Assembly (NCBI GenBank): GCA_946546825.1
Contig: CAMNOK010000011.1
Span: 1-34,845, forward strand
From: an uncultured bacterium
GTDB lineage: Bacteria > Bacteroidota > Bacteroidia > Bacteroidales > Bacteroidaceae
Length of the DNA: 34,845 nt
Direction of reading: 5' to 3'
Shown here: in pieces, positions 1 to 8,210 of the stretch
Numbering within the stretch: the stretch's first letter is position 1
Layout of the letters: each line of letters opens with the position of its first letter
Program-made: the position numbers and the translations under genes
Notes under the pieces: model-generated
Database searches by the model: none
What the model saw: only the letters and a program-made list of their open reading frames with translations
What the model was told of the DNA's origin: nothing

Positions 1-180
1 CCGAAGCTGCTGCTACCGCGAGAGCTGGAACCAAAGCTGCTGCTACCGCGAGAGCCGGAACCAAAGCTGCTGCTACCGCGAGAGCTGGAACCGAAGCTGC
101 TATTGCTGCGAGAGCTGGAACCGAAGCTACTATTGCTGCGAGAGCTGGAACCGAAGCTACTGTTTGAAGAAGAGGAACGG
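1..180 (-). repeat. 30-bp tandem repeat coding for 10-residue units
   Basis: Five near-identical 30-bp units start at 1, 31, 61, 91 and 121, with a degenerate sixth at 151-180. They differ at few positions (ctg/cta, tgctac/tattgc). The period is a multiple of three, so copy-number change keeps the frame. Each unit encodes FGSSSR-G/N-SSS. The array may continue beyond the window. Confidence 0.95.
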
Positions 181-929
181 CTGGGCGTGAAGGTGCTGCG
201 TGGGGTTGTTGTTCCGACAGAGGTGCGGGGCTTCGTAGCCGTTGCATGAGTGCTGCTGCCACTGCCGAAACTTGAATTGGAACCTATGTGAGTATTCTGA
301 CGCTGGGTACCGCGGTTCGCGCTGCTTCCGAAGCTACGGTTGTTGTTGGCACTGTTTGGATTGTTGTTGAAACGTCCGTTGTTCTGATTGAAATGGGTGC
401 CTCGTCCGAAGTCGCCACGTTGGAATCCGTCGCGCATGCCAGAGTGACTGTGTCCGGGACGGGGTCCCCAGTCACGACCATGATACCAGCTTCTTCCACC
501 GTTCATGCGCCAGCTGTGACCGCCACGATAGACAGCATAGAAGTGAGGCCTTCCGAAGTAGAAATAGTTGCGGTGGGGGTAGCGTGCATAGATGCCGAAG
601 TGCCAGTAGCCGGCGTCCCAGTAGAGTGGACGATAGAAATAGGTGGCTTCAACATAAGCGCGATATTGCCAGTCGAGCAGTATGTAGCTGAGGTCCAGGT
701 TACGGTGCTCCCAGTAGATGCCGTAGAGGTCCTCCCGGCTGCTGATGTTCATCAGGTAGTCGAGGTTGATTTCGTAGGCAGCCTCGTATTGTTCCTCCGT
801 CAAATTCAGTTCATACGCCATCTTGTCTGTCAGGAAGAGAGCCTGCTGACGAGCCTGTTCGTAACTCATGGCGTTTGCAGATGCTGCGAAGGTGAGCAGT
901 GCTGTGAGGGCGATGATAAACTTTTTCAT
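1..929 (-). CDS. Secreted Ser/Gly/Asn-rich repeat protein (partial, C-terminus outside window)
   Basis: The minus strand is open from an ATG at 929 to the window edge, about 309 codons. The protein starts MKKFIIALTALLTFAASANA, a clear signal peptide. Residues about 21-60 form a helical stretch (LTEEQYEAAYEINLDYL). A Tyr/Trp/His/Arg-rich middle follows (YWHFGIYARYPHRNYFYF), then an Asn/Gly-rich part (NQNNGRFNNN). The C-terminal part is Ser/Thr-rich and ends in 10-residue repeats of the type FGSSSRGSSS. I do not recognise a catalytic domain. It is probably periplasmic or surface-located, and the low-complexity tail suggests a linker or adhesive role (inference). A promoter lies just upstream (977-1007). 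Any ORF on the plus strand here is antisense shadow. Confidence 0.82.
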   Translation of the reverse strand, partial: MKKFIIALTALLTFAASANAMSYEQARQQALFLTDKMAYELNLTEEQYEAAYEINLDYLMNISSREDLYGIYWEHRNLDLSYILLDWQYRAYVEATYFYRPLYWDAGYWHFGIYARYPHRNYFYFGRPHFYAVYRGGHSWRMNGGRSWYHGRDWGPRPGHSHSGMRDGFQRGDFGRGTHFNQNNGRFNNNPNSANNNRSFGSSANRGTQRQNTHIGSNSSFGSGSSTHATATKPRTSVGTTTPRSTFTPSRSSSSNSSFGSSSRSNSSFGSSSRSNSSFGSSSRGSSSFGSGSRGSSSFGSSSRGSSSF

Positions 930-976
930 ATCTTTTCTTTTTAAAGGGTTGTCAATTTGGGTTATTATTCACGTTG

Positions 977-1007
977 CAAAGATACGACACCTTTTCATGT
1001 CTCCAAA
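977..1007 (-). promoter_or_regulatory. Bacteroidetes-type promoter of the repeat protein gene
   Basis: Read on the minus strand, the -33 element TTTG is at 1007-1004 and the -7 element TATCTTTG at 984-977, with a 19-base spacer. This matches the TTTG/TAnnTTTG consensus. Transcription would start near 970, giving a leader of about 40 bases before the ATG at 929. Confidence 0.7.
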
Positions 1008-1149
1008 AGGATTTTCCCTATCCGATGAGGGAAAATCCCTAAACAAGATACATTCTGGTCCAGACATGTTGGTACCGTTGGTAGAGAACAAGACAGCTAC
1101 ATGCAATAAATGAGTTTCATGTGCGTTATATAATATAAAGTAGGTGACA

Positions 1150-2709
1150 ATGAGAAAGATTGCTTCTATCATACTGCTGGTGCTGTGGGTGGCTTTGGTG
1201 CGCGCACAGGCTTACTGGGTTGACAACGATGAGCCCGGTAAGCTGGAACCGTTGAAAGGACTTGAATATCAGGCAGAGACACAGGTGTCGGGCGCTCACG
1301 GGAAGACGCCGCTGTGGCTCAACGCCAACAAACACGGACTGAGTTCTCTGGAGCGTTGGAACGGATATGTGCGTGGCGGTGTGATACGTCCGCTGCAAAC
1401 CGACTCGGTGCGTCGTTGGGGCGTGGGCTATGGGCTGGATGTCGCCGTGCCTCTTCACTACACCAGTCATGTCGTTGTTCAGCAGGCTTTCGCTGAGATG
1501 CGTTGGCTGCATGGCGTGTTGAGCATTGGAGCCAAGGAGTATCCCATGGAGCTGAAGAACAATAGCCTGAGCAGTGGCTCGCAGACTCTTGGCATCAATG
1601 CCAGACCGGTACCCCAGGTGCGACTCGCCTTGGGCGACTACTGGACGGTGCCCTACACCCGTGGCTGGCTCCACATGAAAGGACATGTGGCGTACGGCCG
1701 TACCACGGATGAAGGATGGCAACACGACTTCACCGCCAGGCGGTCGAAGTATGCCGACGGCGTTCTGTATCATAGCAAGGCAGGATACCTGAAGCTGAGC
1801 AATGAGGAGCGTTTCTTTCCCCTCTCGTTAGAGGTCGGACTGGAAATGGCGGCGCAGTTTGGCGGCACTGGATATATGGAAGGTCCAGAAGGAATGATTC
1901 CCGTGAAGAGCAGTGGACTGCTGAAAAGCATGTTCCATGCACTGGTGCCCACGGGTTCCGATGGCAACGAGACGACCTATCAAAATGTCGAAGGCAACCA
2001 TCTCGGCTCGTGGGTGATGCGTGTGAACTATGACGCTGACGAATGGCGGCTGGGCATCTATGCCGACCGCTTCTTTGAAGACCACTCGGCCATGCTCGGC
2101 ATGGACTACGACGGCTATGGCTCCGGCGACCAGTGGCAGGAGAAGAAAGACCGCCGCTATCTGGTCTATGACTTGAAAGACATCATGCTCGGTGCGGAGC
2201 TGAACATCAAATATGACCGTTGGATAAATGATGTGGTATTTGAATATCTCTATTCTGAATATCAGAGTGGTCCTATCTATCATGACCATAACCGCACCAT
2301 TCCGGATCATATTGGTGGCAACGACAACTATTACAACCATAACTCCTATCCAGGATGGCAACATTGGGGACAAGTGATGGGCAACCCGCTCTATCGTTCT
2401 CCTATATATAATGAAGATGGACGGCTCTATGTGCACAACAACCGTATGATGGCCTTTCATTTAGGTGTTGACGGACGTCCGATGGAGAACTTCCAGTACA
2501 AGGTGCTGGCCACCTATCAGGAAGGTCTCGGCACCTACGATGATCCTTACTTGAAAAAACACCACAACGTGAGCTTTCTTGTGGAGGGACGCTACAGCTT
2601 CCCTCAGAACTGGACCCTCAAGGGTGGCTATGCCATGGACTTCGGACACATCCTCGGCCACAATGCCGGTTTTCAGCTAACACTCTCTAAACGCGGAATA
2701 CTCAAATGA
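1150..2709 (+). CDS. wzi: Capsule assembly protein, Wzi family
   Basis: An outer-membrane beta-barrel protein of about 519 residues. It starts with a signal peptide (MRKIASIILLVLWVALVRAQA). Family-typical stretches are EYQAETQVSGAHGKTPLWLN with NANKHGLSS near the N-terminus, the KEYPMELKNNSLSSGS stretch, and GLEMAAQFGG in the middle. Alternating aromatic beta-strand patterns run to the end (FQLTLSKRGILK). In E. coli Wzi binds capsule at the cell surface; Bacteroidetes members (Caps_assemb_Wzi) are found in or near polysaccharide loci, as here. A GTG two codons earlier (1144) is possible, but ATG 1150 begins directly at the signal peptide. The gene overlaps the next by ATGA, so the two are probably co-translated. 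I see no clear promoter match directly upstream. Confidence 0.9.
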   Translation: MRKIASIILLVLWVALVRAQAYWVDNDEPGKLEPLKGLEYQAETQVSGAHGKTPLWLNANKHGLSSLERWNGYVRGGVIRPLQTDSVRRWGVGYGLDVAVPLHYTSHVVVQQAFAEMRWLHGVLSIGAKEYPMELKNNSLSSGSQTLGINARPVPQVRLALGDYWTVPYTRGWLHMKGHVAYGRTTDEGWQHDFTARRSKYADGVLYHSKAGYLKLSNEERFFPLSLEVGLEMAAQFGGTGYMEGPEGMIPVKSSGLLKSMFHALVPTGSDGNETTYQNVEGNHLGSWVMRVNYDADEWRLGIYADRFFEDHSAMLGMDYDGYGSGDQWQEKKDRRYLVYDLKDIMLGAELNIKYDRWINDVVFEYLYSEYQSGPIYHDHNRTIPDHIGGNDNYYNHNSYPGWQHWGQVMGNPLYRSPIYNEDGRLYVHNNRMMAFHLGVDGRPMENFQYKVLATYQEGLGTYDDPYLKKHHNVSFLVEGRYSFPQNWTLKGGYAMDFGHILGHNAGFQLTLSKRGILK

Positions 2710-3164
2710 AGAAGATTAGTAGATATACAGCCCTTGCGGCAGTGGCACTCTCTGCCATGATGATGGCATGCAGTGTGGATTTTGAAACCTCTGATAACGG
2801 GCATTTAGACGGCTATTGGCACATGACGGCCATCGACACCATTGCAACGGGAGGCATTAGGGATCTAAGTCATGAACGTCTCTTCTGGGCTTTCCAGAGT
2901 AACCTACTCGACATTTGTAATGTAGATAACACGATGTATCATTACTTGTTGCGATTCAACCGTCGGCCAGACTCACTGTTGCTCAGCGAACCTTGTTTCT
3001 ATGATCGTATGAATCCGGCAGGCGATGTCCCTTTGAGCAGTCCAGACTCCTTGCGACCATTTGGCATTAACCACCTGAACCAGGGCTTCCGTGTCCTTCA
3101 CATCGGCTCTGGTACCATGATGCTCAGTAGTGACTCGCTGATAATCTCTTTCAAAAAACTATAG
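2706..3164 (+). CDS. Small lipoprotein, possibly lipocalin-like
   Basis: 152 residues. The N-terminus is a lipoprotein signal: basic start (MKKISRY), hydrophobic core, then MMMACS with Cys22 as the likely lipidated residue. The mature part begins with a G-x-W-type motif (HLDGYWHMTAID), followed by predicted beta strands and no recognised catalytic residues. This pattern is common in small Bacteroidetes lipocalin-like lipoproteins; the family call is tentative. It overlaps wzi by 4 bases (ATGA), so it may act with Wzi in surface assembly of the polysaccharide (inference). It is convergent with wecA, separated by only 26 bases, and I see no terminator hairpin in that gap. Confidence 0.8.
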   Translation: MKKISRYTALAAVALSAMMMACSVDFETSDNGHLDGYWHMTAIDTIATGGIRDLSHERLFWAFQSNLLDICNVDNTMYHYLLRFNRRPDSLLLSEPCFYDRMNPAGDVPLSSPDSLRPFGINHLNQGFRVLHIGSGTMMLSSDSLIISFKKL

Positions 3165-3190
3165 CTTTCTTCCTTTATATGGGTTTGGAC

Positions 3191-4288
3191 TTATTGTTCT
3201 ACCTTGCGAAGGCGATGGTCGAGGTAGAGCTGAAAACCTGAGAAGAAAACGATGTCTATCAGCACGATGACGGTGGTGTGGATGTGCATGAGATAGTTCA
3301 TCGTGAAGTTAACGGCGGAAAGCGTCAGAGCCAACAGCAGAATGATAACGAGCGCCTGATGTTGGGTGTGGCCGCAACGCATCAGTTTGTGGTGGATGTG
3401 GTTTTTGTCGGGTTGGAAGATACCACGGTGGTGTCGCCAACGGAAGAAAATCAGTCGGACAACGTCGAAAACGGGAACGATGAGCAGCGTGTAGGCCAGC
3501 AGGAGACTGTCAGGATGGAATGGCTTTACATTGGGGTTGTCCATGGTGAACTTGATAGCAAGGAATCCCAAGATGAAACCTAACGTAAGACTCCCCGAGT
3601 CCCCCATGAAGATTTTCTGTCCCTTTTCGGCATTGCCGAACAGGTTGTAGTAGAGGTAGGGGATGAGAACGCCCATCAGCCCGGCTATCAGCATGCAATA
3701 AATAAAAAGGCTCTCGCGGTAGAAGCAGAACAGGAAACCGCAGAGTGAGAGAAACGTCAGACTGGCAGCCAAACCATCGATGCCGTCAATAAGGTTGATG
3801 GCATTGTCGATGAAGACAATGGTGAAGACGGTCAGTGGTATGCCTATCAACATGGGCACCTCGTGGATGCCGAGAAAACCATAGAGGTTGTTGATGTATA
3901 AACCGGATAGGGGCAGCAGACTGGCCGCCATGATTTGAACAGTGAACTTTGCCTTTGCATCCAGTCCTATCAGGTCATCAATAAAACCTACACCATAGAT
4001 GAGCAGCAGACTGATGAAAAAAGTCAGCGACCACTGGCTCAGCTCTATTTTTCCACTGCCCGTGATACTTTGATAGGTGAAGATGGCTATCATGAAAGCG
4101 ATTAGCATGCTCGGCAGGAAACAGATGCCACCTAGACGGGGAATAGCATTCTTATGCATCTTCCGGCTATTGGGCATGTCGAAGAGGTTCTTTCTGCGAC
4201 AGTAGTTGTTAATCTGTGGTATGATGAAAAAGCCGCAAATCATGCTGACAAGCATGGAGACGATGATGTAATATATGTTGGCACTCAT
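3191..4288 (-). CDS. wecA: Undecaprenyl-phosphate sugar-1-phosphate transferase, WecA/TagO type
   Basis: A polytopic membrane protein of about 365 residues. I chose the start at 4288 (MSANIYYIIVSMLVSM); the longer frame to 4348 adds only translated leader (IIYIIIIIM). Motifs of the PNPT family are visible: PRLGG near residue 50, the Asp pair in GVGFIDDLIGLDAKAKF, NAINLIDGIDGLA, GDSGSLTLGF and the late HHRGIFQPDKNHIHHKL. The family transfers GlcNAc-1-phosphate or a related sugar from a UDP-sugar to undecaprenyl phosphate, starting lipid-linked polysaccharide synthesis at the inner membrane. Parts of this gene and its leader recur at 6111-6248 and 8211-8440. A second initiating enzyme of another family is at 22718-23353. 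Confidence 0.92.
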   Translation of the reverse strand: MSANIYYIIVSMLVSMICGFFIIPQINNYCRRKNLFDMPNSRKMHKNAIPRLGGICFLPSMLIAFMIAIFTYQSITGSGKIELSQWSLTFFISLLLIYGVGFIDDLIGLDAKAKFTVQIMAASLLPLSGLYINNLYGFLGIHEVPMLIGIPLTVFTIVFIDNAINLIDGIDGLAASLTFLSLCGFLFCFYRESLFIYCMLIAGLMGVLIPYLYYNLFGNAEKGQKIFMGDSGSLTLGFILGFLAIKFTMDNPNVKPFHPDSLLLAYTLLIVPVFDVVRLIFFRWRHHRGIFQPDKNHIHHKLMRCGHTQHQALVIILLLALTLSAVNFTMNYLMHIHTTVIVLIDIVFFSGFQLYLDHRLRKVEQ

Positions 4289-4380
4289 GATGATTATTAT
4301 TATATATATAATAACTCTCGAGAATCTTGAATATTGTCTTGGAAACAACCTTTTTCAAAGGAAAAAACTTAAAATGACAT
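3853..4380 (-). repeat. Parent copy (A) of the wecA/leader repeat
   Basis: Two blocks of this stretch recur downstream. Block 1 (3853-4015, inside wecA) matches 8211-8373 nearly perfectly, and its end (3973-4015) matches 6111-6153. Block 2 (4287-4380, start codon and leader, with an AT-rich run and TCTCGAGA) matches 6154-6248 and 8374-8440. The 271 bases between the blocks (4016-4286) are absent from both other copies. Confidence 0.92.
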
Positions 4381-4463
4381 TTGACTCCAATCTAAATTTT
4401 ACCTGCCAACAATACTTCTGGAAGGTAAAAGTTTAATGCCATTATCAATGAAGGTAATGTGAT

Positions 4464-6005
4464 TCATCCAATCTTCCATTCAACGATACGTCGTGTCTGT
4501 GAAGAGAAATTCACGCCTATTTTATAAATGGCATGTCTCCCATCTTCAAAAGGCTTGGCATATTGTTTCTCTTCTATTTGCTGAAGAGCAATATCGGCAC
4601 TTTGATCAATCTTCAGTTCCAAGATATAAACATAGTCAGGAGTACGCACCAAGATGTCCATCCGCCCGTCTGTTGTGTGCCTCTCCACATCGACATACAA
4701 GCCCAGCAGTTTGAACAACACCCATAGTGTGTTCTGGAAATACAGTTCTGCTTTTCCTGCAAGCTGATAGTCGCCACCGTCAAAGAAGCGTTCCACACGC
4801 TGCATGAATCCCTCTGCATTGCCCGACGTTACATCCTTCACGAAACGGCTGATAAACATCTGCGGCTTTTCCTGCTTGTTGGGACTATAGAAAGGAACGA
4901 GAAACTTAACGAAGCCTTCCTCTACCTCGCGGTTGGGGAATCCCAACGTGTAGGTCTTGAACATCGGGTCGTAGCCCTTGATGGTCAGATAGCCGCTCTG
5001 ATATAGCAGCGGCAGCGGATTCTCGTCCATGACATCAATGCTGTTGAGCGTGTCCTCAAAAAGTTCTTCACGGGTCATCATCTCCAGTGGATAGCTGGTC
5101 TTCTGTAGTTGATATACCAAGAATGTGGGTGTGCCGGTTTCAAACCAGTAGTCGCGGAACCGACAACTCGACAACGTGTTTAAAACACTGAACGGATTAT
5201 ACATACCTGGTGCATCAACATCGAAATGATAGCCATCAAAGTCCTTACGCAGGCGCTCGTAGCACTCCTCTTTGGTAAGTTTGTTAGCCTGAGCTAATGC
5301 TACCACACTTTCGTCGAAATTTTTATGGAGTTCATCTTCAGATATGCCACAAATGGTAGCAAAGCGATAATCCATGGACAAATCGATGAGGTTATTCAAA
5401 TCGCTGAACACACTGACCTTGCCATATTTAGTGACTCCTGTCAGGAATGCGAACTTGATGTAGCGGTCGCACGATTTCAACACACCATAGAAAGGCTTTA
5501 GTACACTACGATAAGCAGACTGCAGTGGCTCGTTGCCGATGGCTTGCAGAAGCGGCTTATCGTATTCATCGATCAGGATGACTACCTGCCGACCTGTCTT
5601 CTCGTATGCTAAGCGAACGACCTGCAGGAAACGTTCCTCCACATCACGTTCTCCGTATGGACTGTCGTATGCCTGCTCCCATTGCTCCAAATGGCGGTTC
5701 AAAACCTTATAAAGATCTTCTTTGGCCTCATATTTTTGAACATTCAGGTCTATGTGTAGAATGGGATATTGTTGCCAGTCCCATTCCACGGTGTCAGCAT
5801 ATAGCCCCTTGAACCATTCGCGCTTGCCGCTAAAAAAGGCTTCCAGCGTACTGACCATCAACGACTTGCCAAACCGACGAGGGCGAGAGAGAAAATAGTA
5901 TTTTCCTTCTGAAATCATTTTCCACATCTGAGGTGTCTTGTCTATATAGACATAGCCTCCCTCGCGTATCTCACCAAAATTCTGTATGCCAATCGGGTAC
6001 TTCAT
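4464..6005 (-). CDS. AAA-ATPase-like / PD-(D/E)XK nuclease family protein
   Basis: 513 residues, full length for this family (AAA-ATPase_like plus a C-terminal PDDEXK domain). The N-terminus is typical (IGIQNFGEIREGGYVYIDKT). Residues 40-49 form the Walker A-like loop SRPRRFGKSL and residues 141-149 the Walker B strand (VVILIDEYD). At the C-terminus, GRMDILVRT and YVYILELK give the nuclease-fold triad D450, E463, K465, followed by the QIEEKQY helix. The gene has its own promoter and is flanked by direct repeats of wecA leader DNA (4287-4380 and 6154-6248). It therefore looks like a self-contained cassette dropped between wecA and its upstream region. The family is multi-copy in gut Bacteroidetes; its function is not settled. 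A role in capsule synthesis is unlikely. Confidence 0.92.
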   Translation of the reverse strand: MKYPIGIQNFGEIREGGYVYIDKTPQMWKMISEGKYYFLSRPRRFGKSLMVSTLEAFFSGKREWFKGLYADTVEWDWQQYPILHIDLNVQKYEAKEDLYKVLNRHLEQWEQAYDSPYGERDVEERFLQVVRLAYEKTGRQVVILIDEYDKPLLQAIGNEPLQSAYRSVLKPFYGVLKSCDRYIKFAFLTGVTKYGKVSVFSDLNNLIDLSMDYRFATICGISEDELHKNFDESVVALAQANKLTKEECYERLRKDFDGYHFDVDAPGMYNPFSVLNTLSSCRFRDYWFETGTPTFLVYQLQKTSYPLEMMTREELFEDTLNSIDVMDENPLPLLYQSGYLTIKGYDPMFKTYTLGFPNREVEEGFVKFLVPFYSPNKQEKPQMFISRFVKDVTSGNAEGFMQRVERFFDGGDYQLAGKAELYFQNTLWVLFKLLGLYVDVERHTTDGRMDILVRTPDYVYILELKIDQSADIALQQIEEKQYAKPFEDGRHAIYKIGVNFSSQTRRIVEWKIG

Positions 6006-6033
6006 AAGCTAAATGAAATAGGTTATTTGTGCT

Positions 6034-6065
6034 CAAAGTTATCGCTTTATTTTGAATCATACAAA
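6034..6065 (-). promoter_or_regulatory. Promoter of the AAA-ATPase/nuclease gene
   Basis: On the minus strand, TTTG at 6065-6062, a 20-base spacer, then TAACTTTG at 6041-6034. The fit to the Bacteroidetes consensus is complete. The leader to the ATG at 6005 would be about 25 bases. The cassette thus carries its own promoter between the wecA fragment and the gene. Confidence 0.72.
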
Positions 6066-6110
6066 TTTTCGGTGAAGAATCATTCCTGCCAGCAATGACA
6101 TTGCGGATGC

Positions 6111-6248
6111 GGTCATCAATAAAACCTACACCATAGATGAGCAGCAGACTGATATGATGATTATTATTATATATATAATAACTCTCGAGAATCTTGAATA
6201 TTGTCTTGGAAACAACCTTTTTCAAAGGAAAAAGACTTAAAGCGACAT
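6111..6248 (-). pseudogene. wecA fragment plus leader, copy B
   Basis: Bases 6111-6153 match wecA 3973-4015 (an internal part coding ISLLLIYGVGFIDD). They are joined directly to 6154-6248, which matches the wecA start and leader 4287-4380. The 271 bases between the two parts in the real gene are missing. The same junction (gactgat followed by atgatgatt) occurs in copy C. The reading frame across the junction is not that of wecA, so no functional product is expected. It lies between the AAA-ATPase promoter and the DUF4838 gene. Confidence 0.88.
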
Positions 6249-6303
6249 GATGACGCACAATATCCGTTAAGACCATTCGTTTTCTATATATAATAAAAAG
6301 AAA

Positions 6304-8046
6304 ATGAGAAACTATCGATATGTCTTACTGCTACTGCTGACGATGTTGCGGTGTGTTTCCTCGCAATCAGCAGAAAAGAACTATCTGTTCAAGAATGGAC
6401 AGTCAGACTATACCATTGTAGTGGATATCAGGGCTTCGCTGTCGGAGAAGGCGGCAGCTAACGACCTGGCTGGGTATCTGCAAAAGATTGGTGGCGTAAA
6501 GATCCCCGTATCCAACGATCTCCATACTATGGGCCCTTGTGTATATGTAGGTTATAACTGGCGGGTAGCCAAGCTGACGGCCGCTTCCCGTCCAGTCGAT
6601 GACGATGAGGCTTTCTGCTACCAGACCATCGGCAATGACCTCCTGATTTATGGAGGAAACCAGAGAGGTACAATGTATGGCGTCTTCACATTCTTGGAGC
6701 GCGAACTCGGTGTTCACTGGCTGACTAGCAACGCCACCCAGCTGCCTCGGCTTCGAGACTATCAGTTGCCCAACCTGTACTATACAGATCGCCCTGTCAT
6801 TCAGCGGCGACTTGATTTTTACTACGATGCACTGACCCACCATGAGTGGCTGGCACACAATCTGCTCAATGAACAGTGTAACATAGTAGAAAACCAGTAT
6901 GGCCGACTGGCGAGCTACTGGGGTATCCATACGTTTGAAAAATTAATACCTCCGGCCACCTATTTCAAGAGCCATCCTGAATATTTCAGTGTGAAGGACG
7001 GCCAGCGCTCCGACAAGGCGCAGCTCTGCCTAAGCAATAAGGCCATGCGACATGAACTCATTAAAAACCTGAAAGAGGCCATACGACAGAACCCGGGCTA
7101 TTGGTGCTACGATGTGTCGCAGAACGATAATCCGTGGCCCTGTGAGTGTAGCGCCTGTCAGCGTCTGGTAAAGAAGTATGGCAGCGAGTCGGGTGTGATG
7201 GTGTGGTTTGTCAACCAGGTGGCAGCAGCGGTGAAAAAGGAGTTTCCACATGTGCTTATCGGAACCTTTGCATACCTATATACGCGTCAGGCACCTAAAG
7301 GAAAGATTCGTTTGGCCGACAATGTTGTTGTCCGTTTGTGTGACATAGAGTGCTGCATGGCCCATCCTCTTGATGGTTGTGAGCAGAATAGCAGTTTCCT
7401 GCAAGATATGAACGACTGGCGCAGCATTGCGAGCCACATCTATATTTGGGACTATACAGTGGGCTTCCAGCACTACCTGCTGCCGTTTCCTAACTTCAGG
7501 ACTCTGGCGGCCAACTACCAATACTTCAGTCGTTCCAATGTCATTGGAGTGATGGAGGAGGGGGCACACAATGCCCCATGGTCGGAATTCTCTGAATTGA
7601 AGCAATGGATGATTGCCAAGCTGTTGTGGAATCCCTATCAGGACACCGACTCGCTGGCCTCGGTTTTCATCAATGCCTACTACGGAAAGGCTGCTCTGCA
7701 AGTGATGCAATACTACCAGCTATGCCAACATCTGGTAACGGCCGACAGCCACTTCACAATTGCTATTAATAGCGGCCATCCTCTTTTCACTGACAGTTTT
7801 ATTCAAAATGGACAACTCCTGCTGAAGAAGGCAGAGACTGCCGTTCGCAGCGACAAAGAGATCCTTCGTCGGGTTCAACGCCTGTCGGCTCAGTTGTACT
7901 ACATGAGAATAAAGAAAAATCCTGTAGTATCGGCAGCCGACGGAACGCTAAATAACTTCAAGCAGATACTCCGCACCGACAGCACCCTCATATCGGAAAA
8001 TGGTTACACCCTTGAAAAGTTGCTACGCGACACCGGTTACCACTGA
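6304..8046 (+). CDS. Secreted DUF4838 protein, glycoside-hydrolase-like
   Basis: 580 residues with a hydrophobic signal peptide (MRNYRYVLLLLLTML), then an N-terminal alpha/beta domain of the kind found before GH20/GH67-like barrels (EKAAANDLAGYLQKIGGVKI, GGNQRGTMYGVFTFLERELG, residues about 30-160). The DUF4838-type barrel follows (THHEWLAHNLLNEQ; YWCYDVSQNDN with CECSACQ; GVMVWFVNQVA; IGVMEEGAHNAPWSE). The Cys-rich CECSACQ segment is characteristic of these proteins. It is probably a periplasmic or surface enzyme or binding protein acting on a glycan; the substrate is unknown. It sits between two wecA fragments. A role in trimming the capsule made by this locus is possible but is inference. 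Confidence 0.85.
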   Translation: MRNYRYVLLLLLTMLRCVSSQSAEKNYLFKNGQSDYTIVVDIRASLSEKAAANDLAGYLQKIGGVKIPVSNDLHTMGPCVYVGYNWRVAKLTAASRPVDDDEAFCYQTIGNDLLIYGGNQRGTMYGVFTFLERELGVHWLTSNATQLPRLRDYQLPNLYYTDRPVIQRRLDFYYDALTHHEWLAHNLLNEQCNIVENQYGRLASYWGIHTFEKLIPPATYFKSHPEYFSVKDGQRSDKAQLCLSNKAMRHELIKNLKEAIRQNPGYWCYDVSQNDNPWPCECSACQRLVKKYGSESGVMVWFVNQVAAAVKKEFPHVLIGTFAYLYTRQAPKGKIRLADNVVVRLCDIECCMAHPLDGCEQNSSFLQDMNDWRSIASHIYIWDYTVGFQHYLLPFPNFRTLAANYQYFSRSNVIGVMEEGAHNAPWSEFSELKQWMIAKLLWNPYQDTDSLASVFINAYYGKAALQVMQYYQLCQHLVTADSHFTIAINSGHPLFTDSFIQNGQLLLKKAETAVRSDKEILRRVQRLSAQLYYMRIKKNPVVSAADGTLNNFKQILRTDSTLISENGYTLEKLLRDTGYH

Positions 8047-8139
8047 CTGGCAAGGCTTTTCCTCCCAGTTATTCTACTCCTTGTTATAGTTTTTCTTGTG
8101 GTGAAAAAAACGAAGAAATGGTACAATAAAAACGAGTAG
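8047..8139 (+). pseudogene. Possible tail of a lost membrane protein gene
   Basis: Directly after the DUF4838 stop codon, and in the same frame, an open stretch reads LARLFLPVILLLVIVFLVV followed by a basic tail (KKTKKWYNKNE) and a stop at 8137-8139. A hydrophobic segment with a basic C-terminal tail looks like the end of a flippase, polymerase or chain-length protein. It lies immediately before a GT2 5' remnant, consistent with debris from an older operon. Short and without a start codon, so uncertain. Confidence 0.35.
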
Positions 8140-8173
8140 ATAGTCTGTTCTAATAATAAAGAACTATCAGACA

Positions 8174-8210
8174 GTGAAAATATCAGTTGTTACTGTGGCC
8201 TACAACAGTG
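8174..8210 (+). pseudogene. 5' remnant of a GT2 glycosyltransferase gene
   Basis: A GTG at 8174 is followed by codons for KISVVTVAYNS, the nearly invariant N-terminus of family 2 glycosyltransferases. After 12 codons the sequence runs into wecA fragment C at 8211. It resembles, but is not identical to, the start of the intact GT2 gene at 8552 (VKVSIITATYNS). It is thus the truncated head of a paralogous gene. Confidence 0.75.

Noticed and set aside
1..180. Regular 30-bp repeats as a CRISPR array
   Set aside because: There are no spacers; the units are directly joined and code for a regular peptide.
288..944. Long plus-strand frame opposite the repeat protein
   Set aside because: The minus strand encodes a signal peptide and a regular repeat protein with its own promoter; the plus frame has neither and is the complement of that coding sequence.
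4289..4380. Promoter of wecA in its leader
   Set aside because: The nearest -7-like site (TTCCTTTG, minus strand) lacks a -33 partner at 19-21 bases, so it was not listed.
5971..6276. 101-codon minus-strand frame over wecA copy B
   Set aside because: It is a chance fusion of leader, a wecA fragment and the AAA-ATPase promoter region, with no wecA frame before the junction.
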